Position numbers and translations under genes: made by a program | In this document: positions 43,344 through 52,654 of the stretch, in pieces | Layout of the letters: each line of letters begins with the position of its first letter | Numbering within the stretch: position 1 is the stretch's first letter | NCBI GenBank assembly: GCA_041752315.1 | Contig: JBGSHJ010000071.1 | Location: forward strand, 101,146 to 165,145 | Length of the DNA stretch: 64,000 bases | From: SYFY01 sp041752315 | GTDB lineage: Bacteria > Pseudomonadota > Gammaproteobacteria > Pseudomonadales > Azotimanducaceae | Direction of reading: 5' to 3' | The notes under the pieces: model-generated | What the model saw: only the letters and a program-made list of their open reading frames with translations | The model's database searches: none | Told to the model about the DNA's origin: nothing

Positions 43344-44645
43344 TCAGCTGGAGCCTGCCTGCACCGGCTGTTTGAGAATGACTTCACGATGCGGGTACGG
43401 GATGGTGATGCCGTTCTCCTTGAAAGTATCCCAAAGTGCGAGCAGCACCTGGCCACGTATGTTTGTCAGGCCGTTCTGCGGATCACGAATCCAGAATCGC
43501 AACACAAAATTGAGCGAGGACTCGCCAAACTCCGTCAACCAGCAAACCGGTTTCGTGGATTGTGCGACCCGTGCTACTGACCCTGTGGCTTCGATGGCCA
43601 GCTTGCTGACGACGTGCGGGTCGGCATCGTAGGAAACACCAAACTGCACATCCAGCCGGACCATGTCGTCGGAAAAGGACCAGTTGATGACCTGTTGGGT
43701 GATGAAGTCTTCATTCGGGATGAGGTATTCACGGCCGTCGCGGGTCACAACCGAGACAAAGCGCGCACGCAGTTCGCGAATCCAGCCGAAGGTTTCACCG
43801 AGCGATATCGTGTCACCAGGTTTTATTGAGCGGTCAGCCAGAATGATGATGCCGGAGATGAAGTTGGAGACAACTTTCTGCAAACCAAAACCGATACCGA
43901 CTCCGACTGCGCCAGACAGCACCGTGAACATGGTCAGGTCTACACCGACCAGCGACAGCCCGCTCATTGCTGCGATCGCCACCAGACCGATTTTCAGAAT
44001 CTTGCCGATCAGGACACGCAACGACGGCGTCAGTTCCTCCACCTGGCGAATCCGCTGGTCGAGAAAGTTGCCGGCACTGACCGCGATCCATAGCATGACG
44101 CCGATGACAAACAACCCGCCGAACAGGTCCAGGACGGAAAGCTCCTTCTGACCGACCGACAATTTGTGCGCATCCAGAAAATGGGCTACGTTGTCGAGAA
44201 TTCCCAGCAGGCTGAGGGCAACATACGTCCAGATGCTGATCGACAGCAGCGTGCGAATTCCCTTCTGCCGGATCGTGTGCGAACCCACATTGATGATGAA
44301 CCATGCCAGCGCCAGCAGCAGGGCATTCGACAGAACGCGGTCGTCTGCTGGCCAGGCTATGCTGCGGCTGACAAACAGGACGATGGCGCAGAGCGCCACG
44401 AAATTGACCCATGCACTGTGCTTTATCATGGCGTCGACGACACGCCGTACGCCAGGCATCAGCCGCCATCGATCGGAACGTGTCCTGATGCGCGGCTCCA
44501 CCTGCCAGGAAACGAGGAACGAAAGTCCCAGCAGGATCGCCACGATCATGAACTGGACGACAACCGAGGGCTGGTTGAAGTACTGCACGATCGACGTGCC
44601 GATGCCGACAAGAATCGCCAGCAGTTCCTCAAGTTTTTCATCCAA
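43344..44645 (-). CDS. MscS-family mechanosensitive channel
   Basis: 433 aa. Four or five membrane helices lead to the MscS core: pore-lining TM3 (LSGAVGVGIGFGLQKVVSNF), then ISGIIILADRSIKPGD, the beta domain (VRELRARFVSV-like stretch and NEDFITQQVINWS) and the alpha/beta C-terminal domain. It should act as an inner-membrane osmotic safety valve. The N-terminal extension compared with E. coli MscS (286 aa) places it in the larger YbiO/YnaI-like group. Confidence 0.92.
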   Translation of the reverse strand: MDEKLEELLAILVGIGTSIVQYFNQPSVVVQFMIVAILLGLSFLVSWQVEPRIRTRSDRWRLMPGVRRVVDAMIKHSAWVNFVALCAIVLFVSRSIAWPADDRVLSNALLLALAWFIINVGSHTIRQKGIRTLLSISIWTYVALSLLGILDNVAHFLDAHKLSVGQKELSVLDLFGGLFVIGVMLWIAVSAGNFLDQRIRQVEELTPSLRVLIGKILKIGLVAIAAMSGLSLVGVDLTMFTVLSGAVGVGIGFGLQKVVSNFISGIIILADRSIKPGDTISLGETFGWIRELRARFVSVVTRDGREYLIPNEDFITQQVINWSFSDDMVRLDVQFGVSYDADPHVVSKLAIEATGSVARVAQSTKPVCWLTEFGESSLNFVLRFWIRDPQNGLTNIRGQVLLALWDTFKENGITIPYPHREVILKQPVQAGSS

Positions 44646-44996
44646 TTTAAGCCAGCTCCATCAGTCGATTCAGGCCTGCATTCTTGCAGATCCAGGCCAC
44701 TGACACACCGGCCGAAGGCGCGGACTACGTGATCTGTGACTTGCCCGACGGGTCATTCACTCCGTTGTGGGAAACAAGACAGCAAACGTCGGCGGTCGAC
44801 AACTCCATCACTGTCGCCTGGTCCGTCACTCCCGGAATAACCCGACCATCTCGCGGCTACACACAAGGCGGGCTTGTTCGGGTACGTTCCTGCCAGCGGC
44901 AGGCAGTTCGACCCTGTTGAGGTGTCCTGGCCCAGTGCGTGCAGCAATGGCCGTCCGCCCGGAGGTTCCGCTCCCCCGGACTCCTTCGTCTCGCGG
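44646..44996. other. Intergenic region with no supported gene
   Basis: 351 bp between the MscS start and the stop of the HAF-repeat protein. TCTCGCGGCTAC occurs twice (near 44853 and 44989) and TTGAGGTGTCCTGG near 44920 weakly resembles the inverse of the dispersed hairpin repeat. No gene or strong hairpin was supported. Confidence 0.45.
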
Positions 44997-46520
44997 CTAC
45001 TGCGAAAAGCTGTAGATCCTGCTCGGTTCCGCACCGGAAACACTTCTGCTCTGGCCAAGGATCCTGCCGTTGCTGCGTGTCATCAGCGCCAATACTTCAT
45101 AAACCGCACTATTGTCGGGTCGGTTCAACAGGATGAGTTCCCCTGCCCGAAGTCTGGCGGCAAGGCCAAGTGTCCGGTAGTTTTTCGGTCCTGCGGCATT
45201 TTGTACCTCAAACAGCGCGCGCGCGTCATAGTCGCGATGTGACAGCGTGGCGAATTCGGGCACGGTGTCCCCATCGGCATCACCAACCGAGAGCACGGAC
45301 AGCGGCCGATAACCCTGCCGTATGCCGAATGATCTGGTGTTCGGCGCTCCGAATGCGTTCCTGACCTCGACGATGTAGCGGTTATCCGCAGGCCGTCGCG
45401 TGAGCAGCGCAAGTTCGGTGGACCCATCTTCGTCCGCATCACCCATCGCTGCCAGGTCGATGGCGGTACGACCGCCTGAAAACCAGATCGAGCGTGGATT
45501 GGGTGCACCCGCCGCATTCAGCACTTCCACTGCAATCCGGCCATCGGCATTGCGGGTAGACATCACTGCGATCTCGGCGACACCGTTCTGGTCCGCATCG
45601 TCAACCGCCACCAGCTTTCTTGGCTGCTGGCCAGTACGCACCCAGAACTCGCGGGTACTGGCGCTGCCAAAGGCGTTCCTGATCTCTACCAGGCCACGCC
45701 CGTCGCTTCTGCGCGAAGAGAGAACAGCCAGGTCCGGAATTCCGTTCCCGTCCGGATCACCTACCGCGGCAATTCCCAGCGGAGTGTGACCTTCAGCGAA
45801 CCGGATGTTTCGTGTCCCCGGTGTCGCTCCGAGATTACGGATCTGGATGAGCATGCGGCTGTCACTGATCCGACCGGCCAGCACCGCGAGTTCGGCGATC
45901 CCGTCACCGTCCGAGTCCGGAATTGTCGCTGCGCCAACGGGAATATAGGCACTGCCAAGGAAGGGCAGTTGTGTGAGCAGGCCGCGTGTTGCACCGCTGA
46001 GAATTTCCAGCTGCGATGGATCTTCCCTCAACAGCCCGATGTCGGGCGTCCCGTCCAGGTCGATGTCCGGCAACGCGATGACAAAGGCTGTCTGCCACAT
46101 GGTGACGTGCGGAAGGATGGAAAGATTGTTCGGATCGATGTGGGACCACCCGAATACTCGACCTTTGTCGTTGACCCGATCAGCAATGGAAACTCCACCT
46201 TCAAGCGTGCCGAGATTGACCATGCCGCCCGCCCTGGTCCACATGAATCCGTGGTGGAAACAAAGATTGCCCTTCACGATCTGCGATTCACCTGCGACCC
46301 GTCCAGAGGCATTCACCGTGTGGGCCCGGCTGAAGGCACACCCGGGGCTGAAACCATCTTCCGGGGGTAGCCTGCCAAGATCGGTCACCCCTTCAGAGAC
46401 GCTCCACGACATGGCGTGCTCCTCGCCGGTCACGGTGGAATAACCAACCAATTGACCGGCTTCATTCACATCCTCGGCGGAACTGTTCTGGGTGCCGAGT
46501 GTGATTGCGGTGGTCAGCAC
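44997..46520 (-). pseudogene. HAF-repeat/FG-GAP secreted protein, C-terminal part after frameshift
   Basis: 507 codons open from a GTG at 46520, but the reading begins in the middle of a HAF repeat and has no export signal. Two more HAF repeats (e.g. EDVNEAGQLVGYSTVTG) are followed by about five FG-GAP/integrin-like blade repeats of roughly 60 residues each, each with a calcium-loop core (PDSDGDGIAELAVL, GDPDGNGIPDLAVL, DDADQNGVAEIAVM, GDADEDGSTELALL, GDADGDTVPEFATL). The family is extracellular and of unknown function. The missing N-terminus is the adjacent frame at 46514-47170, so this is one gene cut by a one-base frameshift near 46540, unless it is a sequencing error. Confidence 0.85.
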
Positions 46521-47170
46521 GCCGGCCGCGTTTCGCGAAAACGCACGCGGCGGCCCTGCTGCTGGTTCTCCGTGAGCGAAGCGCCCACGACATGGCCGTT
46601 GTCGCTCAGCGCCTGCGGAAAACTGGATCCGCCACCGAGGTCGCCGATCGGGATCCTTGCCTGGCCGGTGGGTTGCACAAACGCCTGGCGCTGGAAAGAA
46701 CCATTCACGGCAACGCGGTTGCTACCGAGGATCACACCACTGACGTTAATGTCGATGGCCTGTCCGTCCCCGAGGTCGACGATGCCGCCGCTCGAGGTCC
46801 ATGAAAACATCCGCTCGGAGGTGCCCTGATAGGCAGTGCCTACCACTCGACCCCGTTCATTCACGGCGATCGCATAACTGTTGGCGAACCCGGGGAGCGT
46901 CAGGGGAACCATCTCCTCGCCCGGCGCCCAGGTAAACCCGATCTCGCCGTCGCCACTCCTGAAAAACGAACCCACCACCCGATTCTGGTTGTTGGCATCG
47001 AAAATTCGTGGTGCCCTGGTTGAATTGAGCGTGCCGATGTCAGTGATCAGATTGGCTCCCAGTACCGGCACAGCCACCGCCAACCCACTCAACACAAGCA
47101 AAAGCCTGTAAAAAAAAAGTTTTGGTGCGTGAAGGGCGAGGGCGGGAAAAGTCGTTTCCGTTGGTTCCAC
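46514..47170 (-). pseudogene. HAF-repeat/FG-GAP secreted protein, N-terminal part before frameshift
   Basis: 218 codons. A signal peptide (LLLVLSGLAVAVPVLGA) and three HAF repeats (DANNQNRVVGSFF, AVNERGRVVGTAYQG, ALSDNGHVVGASLTE) are visible, then the frame ends in a non-HAF tail (RFRETRPAC). Reading the minus-one frame across the same bases gives RAFSRNAAGVLTTAITLGT, exactly the expected HAF continuation, joining the frame that ends at 44997. The start is a GTG at 47170 with a weak ribosome site; a run of nine A (47110-47118, T9 on the coding strand) lies inside the signal-peptide region. Confidence 0.8.
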
Positions 47171-47595
47171 CCGACAACGTTGAACGAACTGGAGGATTGG
47201 TGGCGACAGACAACGTCGGCAAGCTGGATATTCGATTCATGCCTGTCGTCATCCTCGCCAGTTGGACTGCCTTGGCAAAAAAGTACAGGAAGGCAAAGTG
47301 GGCGTCCAATGGGTTTGTAGTGCCTTTTCAAGCGTCTGGCTCCCGGTGCTGAGCCTGCTGAGACGACATTCGATGCACCGAGAACTAGCCGTATCACTCA
47401 GGTGCACAGCGAAGCCAAAGGGAAGCAGACCAGCAAAACCATCGACAGCTATCGAACACCCGGTGTAGCGTGGTGCCGCAAAAGGACAAAACCTGTGAAA
47501 TGCACGCACCTCCAAAATCGGGCAAGTCGACGAGGCACTGTTTGAATGCTTCCTGCCGCAATGGCCTCCGCGCGCCTGTCCACGTGCAGCTTCGA
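47171..47595. other. Intergenic region between divergent secreted-protein genes
   Basis: 425 bp with no supported gene. Open frames here are short and lack ribosome sites or folds. Promoters of both divergent genes must lie here; no clear boxes or repeats were seen. Confidence 0.45.
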
Positions 47596-48343
47596 ATGAA
47601 GTCTCTGTACGATTGTCTGTTTGCAATCATGTTTGTCCTGGTGGCGCCGTGCTCGTTCGCTGGGAGCAGTTTTGTCGAGGTCGATCTCAAGTGCATGCAA
47701 CCGGGCATCGTTGAACAGGTGAGGCAATCCGGTTCAGTGACCGATGCGCTGCCAGGGTGTCGCGAAGAACTGCTGCAGATCCTCGGTGAGGACTTTGGTC
47801 CGGTCGATGACGCCATGACGCGTGTCATTCTTTCGACGATCGACGATCGTTGCCGCCAATGTTGCGCAATATGGATCCAGTCCAGCGGTCGAGTACGCGG
47901 ACATTCGAGCCGCGGAGAGGCTTGCATGCCGGAACCAGACCCTGCTGGTCGGTTATCTGCAAGGAGGACTGGAAAACGACGATCTGCGCTCCTTTGGGTT
48001 TGAAGGCGGCGCCGTTGGAAACCACGCGCAGTTGCTCTACATGTCGGACCGCGCAACCGTGCTCCCGGATTCGACCACCGGCATGATCGCGCAGACCAGC
48101 TTCGATGACTTGTTGCGAGGCGTACCGATACCCGAGCGCAACATGCGGGTCTTTGCCATTGCAGACAGGAAGATCGAGTCATTCAGGAAGAAGGTTTTTT
48201 CGGCATTGCGCGACGGCAAGTACAGGCCATCAGACTTCATGTACATGCAAGAAGACCGCCTCGAACAGAAACTGAAAGGACGCTCGGGAAGCTATTTCAC
48301 GCCAGGGGGCATTGCGGTGAGAGCGCGACTGTCCAAGCCTTAG
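47596..48343 (+). pseudogene. Secreted transglutaminase-like protein broken by a 7-bp tandem duplication
   Basis: The ATG at 47596 begins a signal peptide (MKSLYDCLFAIMFVLVAP) and the frame reads sensibly to TRVILSTI near 47841. There GACGATC is present twice in tandem (about 47837-47850). Deleting one 7-nt copy restores the frame into VAANVAQYGSSPAVEYADIR and on to the stop at 48343, giving 246 aa. The repaired protein has Cys (ERLACRNQ), His (GNHAQLLY, 31 residues after the Cys) and Asp (PDSTTG, 14 after the His), the same Cys-31-His spacing as the intact neighbour at 48386, so I call it transglutaminase-like. As sequenced it is truncated. Confidence 0.75.
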
Positions 48344-48385
48344 TTCCAAAGGGTAGCTGCTGTTCTCGTTCTGACCCGCCCTTCA

Positions 48386-49582
48386 CTACTCTGCCAGCGG
48401 CGCCACGTCCACACCGAACATTTCGACGTAGGACAATTTGTCGGCGGCTCGCACGATCAGAATCGATTGGTCAGTCTCTGCGCGAAAGGTTGTGTCAAGG
48501 AGCGACGAGCCCGGCGGTACGAGATGGACGGGAGGGGATTCCAGCACCGTTTCCTTGCCAACACTCGTCAACTGCAGGCGCTGATCGGTAAGGCCCGGAT
48601 TGAAGAGGCGCAGACGAATCCGGTAGCGCTCCGCGCGTTTGGTGTCAGAAATCACCAGCATCGTGGCGCGCAGCGTATCCCGGTTCAGCATCAGATGCGT
48701 CGCAAACGAGGTGTCGTTGAGCGGCATGTCATCGTTGAGTGTCCTGTTGGTTTCGGATAGCCAGAAAGCCCGTGCTTCTGCGCGGTTGTCGGATCCGATC
48801 AGCCCGAATGCGCCGCCTCCCGCGACCAGCGGAATACGCAGCATCAACAGCTCATCGCGGTTCCCGGTGGTGATCGCCTCCGGGTTCCGATAGTTGTTGA
48901 GCGACATGTAAAGGTGTTCAAACGACTCTGTATAAATGGCTTCAGGCATCCGGGAGGTGGAGAGGGGCAGTTCCCGGTTGGCCTGCAGGACCTGGCGCGC
49001 CAGCGTCGTCTCCGAATCACTGCGGATCACGTCGGCAAGACCCAGCGGATCTCCATCCAGTTGCCCGTCAGAGGTAAAAAAAGCACCAAATGTTGGATCG
49101 AAGAATGCCCATCCGTCGTCCTCCAGTTGCACTTCGACACCGACGTGGTTCCCCTGGTTCGGAATGTTGTACAGGTTGGCGTAGCGGGTCTCCAGGTTGG
49201 CCGCGCTTGCGAGCCCCCGGAAAACATAGGCGTAACCACCGCATTGGGTAACGCAGCTGTCGAACAACCCGTTCAGGTCCACGGGTGTCTCGTTACCGGT
49301 CTGACAGTATCGGTAGGTCAGAAAGTTCAGCAACTGGGCGCGCTGCACGTCGGGCAGACTGCGAACGAAGGCCAGATCGATCCCCTGTCGGGCGAACCAG
49401 TTCGCAGGGGCATCCTGGTAGGGATCCGCAATCGCCTTGTCCCCAGCCTGCGTGGCAAGGAGCATCGATCCAACAGCGCGGTCGAGCATTGTTTCCTCGC
49501 GGCTGGCGTTCTGCCAGGCATTCACGGTCAGCCCCAGCATGAACAGCAGCGCGCACAAAACCGCAATGTTCAGCAGTTTCAT
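48386..49582 (-). CDS. Secreted or membrane-anchored transglutaminase-like protein
   Basis: 398 aa with an N-terminal hydrophobic segment (IAVLCALLFMLGLTV) that is a signal peptide or anchor. The catalytic triad of transglutaminase-like cysteine enzymes is visible: Cys in CGGYAYVFRGL, His in GNHVGVEVQL and Asp in FFDPTFGAFF, with spacing 31 and 15 residues. The C-terminal half (from about 250) is beta-rich and unassigned. Such proteins act as peptidases or amidases in the periplasm. It is convergent with the broken paralogue, 42 bp between stops. Confidence 0.82.
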   Translation of the reverse strand: MKLLNIAVLCALLFMLGLTVNAWQNASREETMLDRAVGSMLLATQAGDKAIADPYQDAPANWFARQGIDLAFVRSLPDVQRAQLLNFLTYRYCQTGNETPVDLNGLFDSCVTQCGGYAYVFRGLASAANLETRYANLYNIPNQGNHVGVEVQLEDDGWAFFDPTFGAFFTSDGQLDGDPLGLADVIRSDSETTLARQVLQANRELPLSTSRMPEAIYTESFEHLYMSLNNYRNPEAITTGNRDELLMLRIPLVAGGGAFGLIGSDNRAEARAFWLSETNRTLNDDMPLNDTSFATHLMLNRDTLRATMLVISDTKRAERYRIRLRLFNPGLTDQRLQLTSVGKETVLESPPVHLVPPGSSLLDTTFRAETDQSILIVRAADKLSYVEMFGVDVAPLAE

Positions 49583-49988
49583 GCAGCCGCCTGCGCCGAA
49601 CGGGCCAGGTGTCCAACGGACATTCGACCAGGACAGTCACTCAAAGCAATGAACTGCCTGACCGTTGTCCACGCAACGGCCTCGTGGAATTGCGGCCTTC
49701 CGCCAACGACGATGACAATTTTCATGGGATGGTGGTGATCACGGCGCTGACGATCTTTTCCTGCACTGCCGGTTCGAAACAAGGTTGCATCAGCAGGCTG
49801 GCATGTGGCCGGCGACGTGATGGGAGTGTTCCAGCCTTTCCTGAATCCTTCAAGTGCCATGGCACCGCGGTTGCCGGTACCACGGGCGTCATTGAGTAAA
49901 CTACCGTGGCAACAAGCCAGTGGAAGCGGCTGCCGTCTTGCGCCAGGACCAGAAGCTGACCGCCGGGCCGATTCGGAAGTTGCTGTGC
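49583..49988. other. Intergenic region with one weak short frame
   Basis: 406 bp between the secretin stop and the transglutaminase-like start. A 48-codon frame (49579-49725, beginning MKIVIVVGG) overlaps the transglutaminase start by ATGA but has no ribosome site or known fold, so I do not call it. Nothing else was seen. Confidence 0.45.
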
Positions 49989-51737
49989 TCAATCCATCCC
50001 GGGCACGACCAGGTCCCGGATCGCTTCGGCATCCTGTTGTCCCGGCGACGGCCAGCTCAACGGTGCATCCGAAGGTTGAGTCCTGGTAAACATCCGCGTG
50101 CGCGACAGACGGGCAGCAATATCCGTTCCATTGCTGCCCGGATCGACGACTTCCGTCCACAGTCGGGCAAGTTTTCCTGTCGCATCCACTGAATTGATGG
50201 GTCGTCCTGGCAGTCTGCCGGGAAGCGACGGGGTGATCAGCATCAGCGCCGCGTCACGACGGGCGTTTTTTGACCGCGAGTTGAAGGCGGAACCGACCAG
50301 GGGCAGGTCTCCCAACAAGGGGGTTTCGGAGTAGGTACTGTCATCGACACTCTCCGACAACCCGGACAGGATCAACGTCTCTCCAAACCCGACCTCCGCG
50401 GTAGCGGCCACTCTCTGCCGAAAGGTACTCAGGCTCTCTCGAAACTGGCCCGCACCATCATCCGTCAGAAACGACCGGCTCGTCTCGACTCGAACGCGTG
50501 TCCGCTCGCTTGTGATCTCGATGGGTGTCACCTTCATTTCGATGCCGATGTCGATCTGTTCCAGTGAGCTGAAATTGACTCCCGATACTGCAACCTTGAG
50601 GGTCTGCCCAACAAAGAACTCGCTGGTTTCTCCCCGGTAGGCGGTGAGCGACGGCCGTGCAACGAGGGAGTAAGACTGGCCATTGCGGTTGAAGAGATTG
50701 AGGTTGTAGTTGAGCTCCGGCACGGTGATGGCGCGGGTGATCACCCGCTGGGCAGTGGTCACCGGATCCCCGCCCTGCAACGTGGTTCGGGTGTTCACGT
50801 AGTTTCGGCCGTAGCCGTAGTTCAGGTTCAACCCGTCCAGCAGATTGAGACCGATCCGCTCACGACGGGTACGCTGGGACAGTACGATGGCGACATCCAC
50901 CATAATCTGATCACCGTCCTGCCCCGCTGATTGCGTCTGGGGTTGCGAATCCACCGGCGCGACCGCATCCACAGCGCGGGTCTGCTGCAACTGGGCAACA
51001 CGCGTTGCCGTGGCCGTTGCGAGGTTTGCGTCCAGCTCCGCCAGGGCATCGAGCTGTATCGCCGACGTTTTGTCCCGGGATGCTGCCGTACCTGCCAGAG
51101 CAGCGAGGCGCAGTGCCATCGGCTCTTCCGCAGCGCCCTTGTTCAATACCACCGCACGATCCGCAGCGAGGGAAGCCAGATCAGCGTCGCCATCCATGTA
51201 GGCCGAAGCCGCCATCGCCAGCATCGCCTGGCGGTCATTCGGCCGCACCAGAATGGCCTGCGCGAACCTCGACGTGGCTCGTTCGTATTCGCCGCGTTCA
51301 TAGGCAATTCGCCCCGCGAACGCTGCCGCCCAGAAGTTTCCTGGCTCAGCGCTCAGGGCAATGTCATAACCCGCCGTCGCGAGGTCGAGATTGCCGGCAT
51401 TTCGGTCCGAGGCCCGGTGATAGGTCAGCGCCAGCAGGGTCTGTACGGAAGCATCCCGAGGTTTGCGGGCGGCAACGATGGACAAAGCCTGCGCAGCATC
51501 CTCAAGCTTGCCGTCCTCCAGATCGGCCACCGCCTGTTCCATGAGCACCGGGTTCGATTGATCTGCCAACTGCTCGTATTTTTTCCCCCTTTCGGCGGCT
51601 GCCGTCAGCGGCAAGGTGCCAGCCATCAGCATGAAGGCGAGACCTGCGTATCGCACAAGATCCAGGGCCGAAACCACCCGATTTTCAACCGGAAGAATCC
51701 CGCGCAACGGACTCGTATGCCTGACGTGCCGATTCAT
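49989..51737 (-). CDS. TPR-containing secretin (GspD/PilQ-type) family protein
   Basis: 582 aa from the ATG at 51737, with GGGAGGA ribosome site and a signal peptide (YAGLAFMLMAGTLPLTAAA). TPR-like helices span about 60-220 (EDAAQALSIVAARKPRDAS, YERGEYERATSRFAQAILV). The secretin domain follows: VDVAIVLSQRTRRERIGLNL, FVGQTLKVAVSGVNF, VGFGETLILSGLSESV, TPLLGDLPLVGSAFNSRS and LMLITPSL, the hallmark C-terminal strand set. Secretins form the outer-membrane gate of type II/IV-pilus systems; the N-terminal N0/N1 domains seem replaced by TPRs. No secretion ATPase or pilin gene is nearby, so it is an orphan here. Confidence 0.85.
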   Translation of the reverse strand: MNRHVRHTSPLRGILPVENRVVSALDLVRYAGLAFMLMAGTLPLTAAAERGKKYEQLADQSNPVLMEQAVADLEDGKLEDAAQALSIVAARKPRDASVQTLLALTYHRASDRNAGNLDLATAGYDIALSAEPGNFWAAAFAGRIAYERGEYERATSRFAQAILVRPNDRQAMLAMAASAYMDGDADLASLAADRAVVLNKGAAEEPMALRLAALAGTAASRDKTSAIQLDALAELDANLATATATRVAQLQQTRAVDAVAPVDSQPQTQSAGQDGDQIMVDVAIVLSQRTRRERIGLNLLDGLNLNYGYGRNYVNTRTTLQGGDPVTTAQRVITRAITVPELNYNLNLFNRNGQSYSLVARPSLTAYRGETSEFFVGQTLKVAVSGVNFSSLEQIDIGIEMKVTPIEITSERTRVRVETSRSFLTDDGAGQFRESLSTFRQRVAATAEVGFGETLILSGLSESVDDSTYSETPLLGDLPLVGSAFNSRSKNARRDAALMLITPSLPGRLPGRPINSVDATGKLARLWTEVVDPGSNGTDIAARLSRTRMFTRTQPSDAPLSWPSPGQQDAEAIRDLVVPGMD

Positions 51738-52041
51738 CCGGTTCCTCCCACTCGATTCGCCATCCCCACCGCAGTATTCAATCGCGACCGGGCCGGCTTG
51801 TGAAGGACTATCCATTCGGATCGCTGGTTTCGAACCTGTCGCATCCTTGTACTCGCCTGGTCCACCTTGCGGTCCTCACCCGCCGACCACCCTGATGGAG
51901 CCACAGCGTACCGCTCCGGTTGCCGCAGCCGTGCCTCGTGATATTTGAAACGCTCAATGGTTCGATTTAACCTCCGTTCACCTCCCGGAGTTCAACATGG
52001 AGGACCACGCTGTGACCGGCAGCGCCACCTGGAGATCCGAC

Positions 52042-52452
52042 ATGGCCAGAGTCAGCGGTCTGCTACTTTTCCTGTTTGCCTTTACGTTGCTGTCCAGCAC
52101 GGCGCACGCAGTACAGAATGAAGAGGTGGACGGAGCCGTCCAGAGCAACACCCCGGATAGTGGTGCCAATACCGGCGCCGCAACCACACCGGTGGCTACG
52201 GACGATGCTGCAACGCTCGTGTGCAGTGTCCCGGGCACCAGCAGATTTGTTTCCTATGAGGTCTCCACATCGACCCCTGGCGCCGTTTGCGAGAAGGTCG
52301 GCAGCAACCAGAATGCTGCTGTCAATTGCCATGTGCCCCTCTCCAGTGGCGGCAAGCGGTTCCTGGCATCGGCCAACTGCAAGGATGGATGCTCAGGTGG
52401 CAGAACCGGCCAGGCGCAGTGCTCCGCGAGCGGAAAAGGGGCGGTCCAGTAA
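52042..52452 (+). CDS. Small Cys-rich secreted protein, paralogue of the next gene
   Basis: 136 aa from the ATG at 52042 (GGAGA ribosome site). A clear signal peptide (MARVSGLLLFLFAFTLLSSTAHA) precedes a Thr/Ala-rich spacer and a Cys module: CSVPGTSRFVSYEV, CEKVG, NCHVPLSSGGKRFLASANC, KDGCSGGRTGQAQC. The ending GCSGGRTGQAQC parallels GCPGASAQGQSSC in the following gene. Function unknown. An alternative ATG at 51997 also has a ribosome site (CGGAG), but would put 15 polar residues before the signal peptide. Confidence 0.7.
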   Translation: MARVSGLLLFLFAFTLLSSTAHAVQNEEVDGAVQSNTPDSGANTGAATTPVATDDAATLVCSVPGTSRFVSYEVSTSTPGAVCEKVGSNQNAAVNCHVPLSSGGKRFLASANCKDGCSGGRTGQAQCSASGKGAVQ

Positions 52453-52654
52453 GGTCACGGATGACCGTGCACACACGACCAGCGAGCAAGGGCCTTGGAT
52501 GGCGGGAGTATGATTGTTTCCGTTGATCGACGTACATTTGCGCGTCTCCCCGGAGAGCATCGGACCCGTAAGGATTCCCGTCGCCTTCGGCAAGCGCCAA
52601 CCGGGGAATACCGCGACACACTTGCAACTTGTTCAAACAAAAAGGGGATCGGAC

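Noticed and set aside
44646..44996. Possible small RNA or tRNA in the MscS-HAF gap
   Set aside because: No cloverleaf, TTCGAATC-like T-loop in proper context, or strong hairpin could be drawn; only short direct repeats.
49579..49725. 48-codon frame starting MKIVIVVGG with ATGA overlap to the transglutaminase-like gene
   Set aside because: The opening resembles a nucleotide-binding strand, but there is no ribosome site and the rest has no fold; probably chance.
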